Of a stretch of 64,000 bases of DNA, positions 57,740 to 64,000 are shown one piece after another. This stretch comes from Glaciecola sp. UBA2563. Lineage in GTDB: Bacteria > Pseudomonadota > Gammaproteobacteria > Enterobacterales > Alteromonadaceae. Position 1 is the stretch's first letter. Every line of letters starts with the position of its first letter. The notes under the pieces were generated by a model that saw nothing but the letters and a program-made list of their open reading frames with translations, searched no databases and had not been told where the DNA came from. The translations under genes were made by a program, and so were the position numbers. Location: contig DDLV01000108.1 of the NCBI GenBank assembly GCA_002340325.1, positions 1 to 64,000 of the forward strand, written 5' to 3'.

Positions 57740-59806
57740 TTATAATTTCAGCGTGGTTTCAACGATCTGACCATTGTGATTATCAACCGTTACTTTGAGT
57801 TCAATTATTTCGTTAAATCGGTCTTCAAGTAATATCGCTCTATATGGATAAGTATGATCGGTCATTAAATACGTTTGATTGCCGTCTGCATCAATAGCGT
57901 GAAATGACACGGCGATTTTCGATAACGCGTTTTGCACTTTGGTAGTTACAGTAACAGGTACGAATTTTCGTTGTCCTTCTTGGTAAACAGATGAAACCGA
58001 GACGTCATTTATTTCTGCATAGGGCAACGGTTGCGAAGAGCGCAGCAAACTATAGCTCAACGCTGGTAAGGTTGTTGATAATAGGCCATCATTGACAACT
58101 GCACTCGCTCCGCTGATTGTTGAGTACTCTGTTGAATCGACATTAATACTTACGGTTTTTTCATCAGTACTGAAATTAAAAATTGCCATGTATTCGTGCA
58201 TATCGTTCGAGGCGACGCGCGAAAAACTATAAATAGCGTTTTCGATGTCAATAAATCGATTGTGTTGTTCACCACGCGTAAGGACAGGGTGTGACACGCG
58301 TATTTGTGCTAACTCTGCCAGTCTTTGATAAATGGGATGTTGTTGATCGAAATTATCAGTTGCCGTTGTAGCGTCAGTACCAATCAAGTTGTTATCATTG
58401 TAGGAGTCAACCTGAGAAGGGTCCATATTCTCTCTCGAACCTACATCACCACCGTCTCCGGCAAAACCTTGCTCATCTCCATAATACACAACGGGGATAC
58501 CACGAGAAAAATACATAAATGTATGTCCAAGTAATGTCCTTGCAAGCCTTTCTTTATCATCAATATCAGGTAATCCCTGATCGATAAAAAAGCCAGTTCG
58601 CCCAGCATCGTGATTGCCGAGAAAATTCATTAATTCCAGAGGGGTAGAATCATGGTCGCGATAGTAATCGTCGTTTTCAAATAAACCTGCAAGTCGACCC
58701 ACGTCCATATTCGTAAAAAGCGCATCTTTCACATTAAAATGAAAACCGAAATCTAGCACTGAAGGCATTTTACCTGCTGTAGTGAATTTTGATAACACAG
58801 CTGGATTACCATCATATACTTCTCCAAAAATAAAAAATTGCGGGATCCCAATAGACTGAGCATGCTCGATGATGGCGGGTCCAAAAACCTGCCAAAACTC
58901 TAGGTCTACGTGTTTGACCGTGTCAATTCTAAAGCCATCGGGTTTAAAGTCTGAAATCAAGGCTTTAAACACCTCTATCATGTTTTCCTGAACTTGCGGA
59001 AGGCTTGTATCTATGTCATCTAATCCAATAAAGTCGCCTGTGATAACACTTTCGCCCGACCAGGTGGAATCTCCCTGATTGTTATAAAAGGCTGGATCAT
59101 TGAGCCATTCTGGTACTTTTGCAGTTTTTTCTGAATCAAGCAAAAAAGGTGTATATGCGTCTCCAGCCGCTATCTGAGCTTTGCTCTTAAATGGACATCC
59201 GTCGGAGGCAGGACCAATGAAATTACCTTGTTCATCATGACATTCTTTGAACTTTATAATGTCAGCAGTGTGGTTAGTAATGATATCGAAATACACTTTG
59301 ATATTTCTTTCATGTGCGGCATCGATCAGACTTTTTAAGTCATCGTTGGTGCCAAAGTGCGGATCTATCTCGGTAAAATCAACCACCCAGTATCCGTGAT
59401 GTGCATAACTGTCGTACTGAACTGCTTTGTTCCGCAAAATTGGCGTCATCCAAATCGCAGTGATCCCCATGTCCTCAAGGTAGTCCAATTTGGCTTCGAT
59501 ACCCGCAATATCACCTCCGTGAAATGCTTTTTCGTTGGTTGGGTTAAATCCACCAAAAGAAATAGGCCTGTTTGGATCTCCGTTGTCGTTTTCCGGAATT
59601 GCATTGTGAAATCTATCGGGAAGAACAAAATAAAAAATTTCATCTTTAATATCGCGTTCTAGGTAATGCGGCAATTGCTGGCTTATTGAGGTTTTAGCTT
59701 CAGGTATTGGCGGAGCAGACGATGTCTGGTTTTCTTGTTTGCCGCAGCCCGCGTTTATAAGTAGAGCGAAAATGAGTAACAATGAACAACTGAATTTGGT
59801 TTTCAT
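57740..59806 (-). CDS. alpha-amylase-type glycoside hydrolase (GH13), lipoprotein
   Basis: 688 residues. Lipoprotein-like signal with Cys21 (context LLINAGC; Asn at -3 is unusual). The GH13 TIM barrel covers about 55-560: TAIWMTPILRN, ITNHTADI with the conserved His, nucleophile Asp295 in DGFRIDTVKHVD, acid Glu329 in FGEVYDGN and Asp400 in FLGNHD. A beta-sandwich with C-terminal strands follows (about 590-688). Cleaves alpha-1,4-glucans such as starch or glycogen at the cell surface; exact specificity not predictable. First gene before the M28 peptidase; 52 bases after the aldo/keto reductase gene of the same strand. Confidence 0.93.
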   Translation of the reverse strand: MKTKFSCSLLLIFALLINAGCGKQENQTSSAPPIPEAKTSISQQLPHYLERDIKDEIFYFVLPDRFHNAIPENDNGDPNRPISFGGFNPTNEKAFHGGDIAGIEAKLDYLEDMGITAIWMTPILRNKAVQYDSYAHHGYWVVDFTEIDPHFGTNDDLKSLIDAAHERNIKVYFDIITNHTADIIKFKECHDEQGNFIGPASDGCPFKSKAQIAAGDAYTPFLLDSEKTAKVPEWLNDPAFYNNQGDSTWSGESVITGDFIGLDDIDTSLPQVQENMIEVFKALISDFKPDGFRIDTVKHVDLEFWQVFGPAIIEHAQSIGIPQFFIFGEVYDGNPAVLSKFTTAGKMPSVLDFGFHFNVKDALFTNMDVGRLAGLFENDDYYRDHDSTPLELMNFLGNHDAGRTGFFIDQGLPDIDDKERLARTLLGHTFMYFSRGIPVVYYGDEQGFAGDGGDVGSRENMDPSQVDSYNDNNLIGTDATTATDNFDQQHPIYQRLAELAQIRVSHPVLTRGEQHNRFIDIENAIYSFSRVASNDMHEYMAIFNFSTDEKTVSINVDSTEYSTISGASAVVNDGLLSTTLPALSYSLLRSSQPLPYAEINDVSVSSVYQEGQRKFVPVTVTTKVQNALSKIAVSFHAIDADGNQTYLMTDHTYPYRAILLEDRFNEIIELKVTVDNHNGQIVETTLKL

Positions 59807-59857
59807 TTCTTGCGTCCTATCTTGTTGATGCTTTTTTGGTCAACGCTAGCGTTGTTT

Positions 59858-60817
59858 CTATGGAACATCAGCGCCTCTTCTGGTCTGTAGTATCTGGTAC
59901 CAGTCATCACGAGACATGCTGACAGTCTTGGCTTGCGTTAAATCTCGAATTCTCTGCGGTTTCAAGGAACCGATGACAGGTTGAATGTTTGCGGGATGTC
60001 TCATCAACCAGGCGATAACTAGTGCGCCTGCACTGACTTGATACTTTTCAGCTAACTCAAGCAGCAAATTTGCAGTCTTTGCAATGTTCCCATCAGCATG
60101 TTGAGTGTCTGTGAATTGACCCCGCGCTGCTGCGCCCCATGCTTGCAGCTGAATGCCTTTTTGCATGCAATATTCTAAAGTTCCTCTGGGGAAACCAGAT
60201 TGAGAATTAATGGCCATGTTGACGGTGATTCCATCTTCTACAAAACCGTGATGCAACAGGCTCATTTCAAGTTGATTTGCGATAATAGGCATATCCAAAT
60301 GTTGTTCAAGCATTGCAATCTGACCCGCGTGCATGTTTGAGACAGCCAAATACCCAAATCGGTCTTCCTGCCAATACTGATTCAGCGTGTTTGAAAGTGC
60401 CGTTACTTCGACCAATGGGTCGGGGCGATGTAAAAACAGGACGTCAAGCTTTTCAACTTGGAGCCGCGACAAAGAAGCATCAATTGCACTGGAAATGTAT
60501 TCGGGACTGAAATCATATTGACTGATGCTGTGTTGTGGTTTTAATTTAATACCAACTTTGCTTTGGATATATATTTTCTCAGCCAGTTGAGGTGACTTTT
60601 TCAGCACTTTACCCACAACTGATTCCGCTTTACCGAATGTGTAGATATCCGCCAAATCAATCACATTTATACCGCAATCTATACAAGTTTCAATAATTTG
60701 TTGAGTGAGCTTTTCGTCTTCAATACTGATTGGGTTTGAATTCCAACCACCTCCCAAATGCATGCAGCCGTATATCATTTGGGAAGTATCTGAAATGTGT
60801 TTTTTAAGAGGGATCAT
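59858..60817 (-). CDS. aldo/keto reductase
   Basis: 319 residues. NADPH-dependent TIM-barrel reductase: YGCMHLGGGWN at the start, catalytic Asp54 and Tyr59 (VIDLADIYTFG), Lys87 (QSKVGI) and His130 (LFLHRPD). Closest in style to the YdhF group. The C-terminal NADPH site reads VIGSLKPQRIRDL. Substrate unknown. Probably first gene of a three-gene run with the amylase and peptidase. Its upstream gap holds the palindromic element. Confidence 0.9.
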   Translation of the reverse strand: MIPLKKHISDTSQMIYGCMHLGGGWNSNPISIEDEKLTQQIIETCIDCGINVIDLADIYTFGKAESVVGKVLKKSPQLAEKIYIQSKVGIKLKPQHSISQYDFSPEYISSAIDASLSRLQVEKLDVLFLHRPDPLVEVTALSNTLNQYWQEDRFGYLAVSNMHAGQIAMLEQHLDMPIIANQLEMSLLHHGFVEDGITVNMAINSQSGFPRGTLEYCMQKGIQLQAWGAAARGQFTDTQHADGNIAKTANLLLELAEKYQVSAGALVIAWLMRHPANIQPVIGSLKPQRIRDLTQAKTVSMSRDDWYQILQTRRGADVP

Positions 60818-60933
60818 AGATTTGTGTCGTTATAGTTCTTTTAAGCAATATTTATTACAGAGTTTACACATAATAGTAACAAAAGCTGCTAAACAGGCAT
60901 CACTGAATACGTATGCGCGTTTCAAATAACATG

Positions 60934-61200
60934 AGGGGCTGTTTACCTTTCATATTTTGCATCATCTAAGGTCCAATCTTTCACAATCGAGGCGTGAATA
61001 CCGCGATTTAGTCATTCTAAATAAGGTATTCAGAACAAAGAGTGTGGAAGATTGGGCTTTGACCCTTCGGGCTGGGCCTGAATGTATCACCCACTTCGTC
61101 ATTTGTCGCTCATTTGGAGTAACCAAACCACGCTCCGCTTTCCTCGTTTGTGATACATTCAGACGCCAGTGTTGCATAATATGAAAGATAAACAGCCCCT
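60934..61200. mobile_element. 267-bp palindromic element with 28-bp terminal inverted repeats (MITE-like)
   Basis: The ends 60934-60961 and 61173-61200 are inverted copies of 28 bp differing at two positions (AGGGGCTGTTTA at each outer edge). Similarity resumes further in (60975-60992 against 61142-61159, 15 of 18). Between them are two hairpins of about 85 bp: one built on CCAATCTT/AAGATTGG arms (60973-61053) with TGAATACC/GGTATTCA (60995-61002, 61025-61032) and ATTTAG/CTAAAT (61006-61011, 61017-61022), the other on a perfect 13-bp pair (61078-61090, 61150-61162). No transposase, no clear target duplication. The two open frames over it mirror each other because of the symmetry and are not genes. 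The structure fits a non-autonomous mobile repeat or a structured intergenic RNA. Confidence 0.75.
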
Positions 61201-61529
61201 AATTAGGCTATTTGGATAAATTGAATCAATACTGCACGTTTTTCGCATAAATTTACTTTCAATAAGAACATGCTAAACTTCAAAAACATAGACTGTCATT
61301 GTCGCATCCAAAGATATAATCAAGACTCAACCTAAATGAGACTTCTCAAGATCAATGTATGAAAAACTAATGATTTTGGTTTTTTGGGCTAACTGAAATA
61401 AAAGTGACATATGGGCGGTCTATTTTATTATAAACTATAATAAGAGCGTGTTGTTCTTTGGTGTTCAAACAGCTGAAAAAATCTACACGAAACATCAACA
61501 TCCTCTAAAAAGCAGCTTTGGGAATTTTC
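61201..61529. other. AT-rich upstream region of the DinB-family gene
   Basis: About 330 bases with no gene. It must contain the promoter of the gene at 61530; several TATAAT-like words occur (for example around 61430-61440) but I cannot choose a pair. Nothing else recognised. Confidence 0.4.
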
Positions 61530-62033
61530 ATGTCATCCAGTTATGTGCGCATTGTCGAACAAGCCATCGAACTTCTTGATAGCATTTCGATCGAAGAGTA
61601 TCAATCAGAACTCAAACCTAATTTTCCTAGTTCTATCGGCGCTCATATGCGTCATATAATCGATCACTTTATAGCGATTCAGACGGGGTTATCAAGTGGT
61701 CATATCGATTACAACAAACGCAATAGACATCATCAGATAGAGCAATTCCCGCATATTGCAATCGAACAATTGGAATCAATCGGAAGATGGATGGCGGAAC
61801 TTACAGACGATGTTAGGCAGTCTAAGATTCAAGTCACGACCGAAATTGATATCAGCCACACTAAGTCAGCAAGCTGTGAGTCCACCATTGAGCGAGAGCT
61901 CATCTTCGTCACGAGTCATGCTATACATCACTACGCCTTAATACGCATTATCTGTAATTTATTGGATAAACAAATACCTCAGTTTTTCGGATATGCACCT
62001 GCAACCATTACGCATATAAACAAATCAGCATAG
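61530..62033 (+). CDS. DinB-family (four-helix bundle) putative metalloenzyme
   Basis: 167 residues from ATG at 61530, six bases after GGGA; a TTG four codons earlier opens the same frame. Four amphipathic helices with the DinB metal pattern: His in SIGAHMRHIIDHF and two in FVTSHAIHHYALIRI. The family includes mycothiol- and bacillithiol-dependent transferases as well as many unknowns; the exact role cannot be read. No neighbours in common operon. Confidence 0.8.
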   Translation: MSSSYVRIVEQAIELLDSISIEEYQSELKPNFPSSIGAHMRHIIDHFIAIQTGLSSGHIDYNKRNRHHQIEQFPHIAIEQLESIGRWMAELTDDVRQSKIQVTTEIDISHTKSASCESTIERELIFVTSHAIHHYALIRIICNLLDKQIPQFFGYAPATITHINKSA

Positions 62034-62095
62034 ACAGAAAAGCCTCTTCAAAGATAAGCGAGTGAAGTTCTGCTTTCAATAGAAGTCAGGATAAA

Positions 62096-63859
62096 TTACG
62101 TTTTCGTTGCTTCATAGCTCGCGTATTCTTCCCAACCATCACCCAAATAAAGTTTCAGTAGTTTGGCAGGGGCTTTCGGGAGGTCAACTGTTAGCAGCAG
62201 TCCTGGGGTGAAGTTAAAGCTGTGATCAATACCAAGGGCGTGAAATTTAGCGCCCATCTTTTCATACTGTTTCGCTAATATTGGGATATCCTTTCCATCT
62301 TTTTCAAGTGTGTTGAGCATAGTCGTGAGGTAATTACGCGCATTTTTCGAACGACAGATCGTTACTAGCTCAGGGTGTAATTCAAATGCAAAAGGATTGC
62401 GTGCTTCAACAGATGGTTCAGCAACGTGCTCGATTAGTATCTCTTGAATTAAACGCACGCTTTTCGGACTGTATAATTTGCTTATGGATACTGTGCCGTA
62501 AAGCGTCCGGTATCGCGGAAACTTTTTGACAAATGCGCCAATACCACGCCAGAGTAACAACAATCCGTGAAAAGAAGATTGGTATTCAGGGATTAAGAAC
62601 GAGCGCCCCATTTCAAGACAGGGCTCTCGTCGATTAACAAATGTTGTCTTAAAGTTGAACATCTTGTTTAGATAAAGTCCGTCCAACCACTGACGATCAA
62701 GCAGCAAATCTGTCTGACCCATTCGATAAGCGCCAATAATCGTCAGATTTGTTTTGTCGATGATAAACAAGTGAGTATACGTTGCATCAAACCCATCGGT
62801 ATCTAACGGTTCACCGCTTCCTTCGTTATGCATCCTAAATACGAGTTCTCGCAATCTCGCAATTTCCGTTACTATCATGGGTATTTGGTGCTGGTATCCA
62901 AAATATACATCGAAGGCTTTGTGCGATACTAAAAAATGCTCTTTTGGCAGCGCCTGAAGTTCCTCAGATATCAGTTTTTTATCAACCGGTTGCGCCAAAG
63001 GTTTTTGTTCAACAACCTTGTCAGCGGGCCACTCAAAGTGCCATTCGTTACTCGTTGTGTAGCTTAAGCTTCTCGCCAGCTCAGCGCCTTCTATTAGCGA
63101 ATCCAAATTGAGATCCCCTAGTGAAGTTGGATAGCCAGCATCAGCATGGAATTGAAAATTCTTTTTATTTAACAACTCTCGACCCAGACAGAACATTCTC
63201 AACTTGAAATAAATTCTTTCAACGCGATAAAACCAATCAGAGTTTCTACCTGCAACAAACACCGGAACAAATAAAGCGTCTTTGCGGTTCGCTAATTTGG
63301 CAACGATTTTGTCCCATTGGTTTTCAACCGTCCTATCATTTTCATTGTCTAAATGCGAGACTCTGCCTGCCGGAAACAACAACAAGCAATTTCCATCATC
63401 CACGTGGCGAATACATTGTCGTAGAGAAGGCGCGTTTGTGGGATCTTTTTTTACCAACGGATTAGTAAATATAAAGTAGTTCTTTATCTCGTCGAAAATC
63501 CGTAGGCTTTTATTAGCGAGGACTTTTATATCTGGCCTTACTTCTCCAATAGCTCGCGCAAGAATAACACCTTCAACGCCGCCGAAAGGATGATTACTCG
63601 CGATAACAACAGGCCCTTCTTTCGGGATCCTATTTTGCACTTCTTCCAAGCCAGACAGCTCTATTTTCATAATGTCGATGAATCGGTCAATAAACGCTTC
63701 TTTCTCCAACCCCTGCATATTGTAATGTTGATAAAGGGCATTCATTTTCGCTACACCTATCATATTGTCGAGCAACCATGTACCTAACCGGGTAAGTGAT
63801 GAAGGATTGTTAAACAAATTTATACTGCTAATTTTTTGCGGCGTCGGAAGGTGTGGCAT
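62096..63859 (-). CDS. two-domain acyltransferase, OlsF-like (ornithine lipid synthesis)
   Basis: 587 residues. The N-terminal half (about 70-290) is a PlsC-type lysophospholipid acyltransferase with SNHPFGGVEG (His90, Glu96; an H-X5-E variant of the usual H-X4-D) and FPAGRVSHLD. The C-terminal half (about 325-580) is a GNAT-like N-acyltransferase of the OlsB/hemolysin group (RLRELVFRMHNEGSGEPLDT, HLFIIDKTNLTIIGAYRMGQ). This architecture matches OlsF, which makes ornithine lipids in two steps in one protein. The lipid is not proven; a glycine or other amino-acid lipid is possible. Likely membrane-peripheral. Monocistronic on available evidence. Confidence 0.75.
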   Translation of the reverse strand: MPHLPTPQKISSINLFNNPSSLTRLGTWLLDNMIGVAKMNALYQHYNMQGLEKEAFIDRFIDIMKIELSGLEEVQNRIPKEGPVVIASNHPFGGVEGVILARAIGEVRPDIKVLANKSLRIFDEIKNYFIFTNPLVKKDPTNAPSLRQCIRHVDDGNCLLLFPAGRVSHLDNENDRTVENQWDKIVAKLANRKDALFVPVFVAGRNSDWFYRVERIYFKLRMFCLGRELLNKKNFQFHADAGYPTSLGDLNLDSLIEGAELARSLSYTTSNEWHFEWPADKVVEQKPLAQPVDKKLISEELQALPKEHFLVSHKAFDVYFGYQHQIPMIVTEIARLRELVFRMHNEGSGEPLDTDGFDATYTHLFIIDKTNLTIIGAYRMGQTDLLLDRQWLDGLYLNKMFNFKTTFVNRREPCLEMGRSFLIPEYQSSFHGLLLLWRGIGAFVKKFPRYRTLYGTVSISKLYSPKSVRLIQEILIEHVAEPSVEARNPFAFELHPELVTICRSKNARNYLTTMLNTLEKDGKDIPILAKQYEKMGAKFHALGIDHSFNFTPGLLLTVDLPKAPAKLLKLYLGDGWEEYASYEATKT

Positions 63860-63965
63860 TTGCTCTTTTGGAATTCCCTAAGCTTATTATTAATTAACTG
63901 ACGTAATGAACGTACCCCAGTGTTATTGTGGATTACTGAATTATTGCTAAAAAGTACTTGTTCGG

Positions 63966-63987
63966 CCAGCGTCAGCGCTGGGTTTTT
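63966..63987 (+). terminator. orphan intrinsic terminator near the right edge
   Basis: CCAGCG (63966-63971), loop TCAG, CGCTGG (63976-63981), then TTTTT. No plus-strand gene ends nearby, the last being at 62033. It could end a small RNA starting in 63860-63960. Confidence 0.45.
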
Positions 63988-64000
63988 CTATGTACACATT

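Noticed and set aside
60957..61184. Open frames of 71-75 codons on both strands over the palindromic element
   Set aside because: The two translations resemble each other only because the DNA is an inverted repeat; no ribosome sites and no known family.

Overview
The window is a contiguous stretch of an AT-rich marine-type gammaproteobacterial chromosome, mostly core genome with good coding density. Support for this placement comes from the gene order nnr-tsaE-amiB-mutL-miaA-hfq-hflX-hflK-hflC, from HflX, FolE, FolM and UbiG proteins that read like their E. coli counterparts, from a MutL without the DQHA endonuclease motif (as in MutH-using lineages), and from a monomeric NADP-isocitrate dehydrogenase. 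I cannot name the genus; an Alteromonadales- or Kangiella-like organism is a guess. No phage, IS transposase or CRISPR array is visible. Non-ATG starts are frequent (GTG for dnaB, mutL, DUF4112 and an SDR; TTG for hflX, the AbgT transporter and the Lhr helicase).

Layout. 1-7.2 kb: tRNA-Phe, then envelope genes (a secreted unknown, PagL-like deacylase, lipase lipoprotein, LpxH-like phosphoesterase, DUF5916 outer-membrane protein, DUF985 cupin). 7.2-8.5 kb: ribosomal operon rpsF-rpsR-rplI with a promoter, an S6:S18-type leader hairpin and a terminator; priB is not between rpsF and rpsR. 8.5-17.4 kb: a regulatory block (XRE/membrane protein pair, histidine kinase plus REC-GGDEF-EAL, isocitrate dehydrogenase, ECF sigma/anti-sigma/beta-helix protein) that separates rplI from dnaB (17.6 kb). 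19-21.8 kb: two tandem OmpA paralogues with thrombospondin type 3 repeats. 21.9-25.6 kb: zur, nudC, hemE, queG. 25.6-35.7 kb: the nnr-to-hflC run. 35.8-43.5 kb: AbgT transporter, hemH with an upstream mini-ORF, DUF4112, DUF2237, ubiG, an adenylate cyclase, a degenerate GGDEF protein and a GST. 43.5-51.8 kb: the four-gene ligase-associated DNA repair set (ligase, exonuclease, Lhr-type helicase, PdeM), split by a PAS chemoreceptor. 51.9-60.8 kb: SDR, a repeat-bearing small secreted protein, folM/folE, fasciclin protein, periplasmic catalase-like peroxidase, M28 peptidase, alpha-amylase lipoprotein, aldo/keto reductase. 60.9-61.2 kb: a structured palindromic element with 28-bp terminal inverted repeats. 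61.5-63.9 kb: DinB-family protein and an OlsF-like two-domain acyltransferase.

Themes: second-messenger signalling (c-di-GMP and probably cAMP), envelope maintenance (ECF module, OmpA, PagL, ornithine-lipid type acyltransferase, AmiB, HflKC), tetrahydropterin and haem synthesis, and DNA repair. The observations most worth following up are the palindromic element, the hairpin abutting the exonuclease start codon in the split repair cluster, two candidate RNA-level controls (hemH mini-ORF, hflX-hflK alternative hairpins), the small triple-repeat secreted protein and the degenerate GGDEF protein. All calls are by reading; no database search was run.
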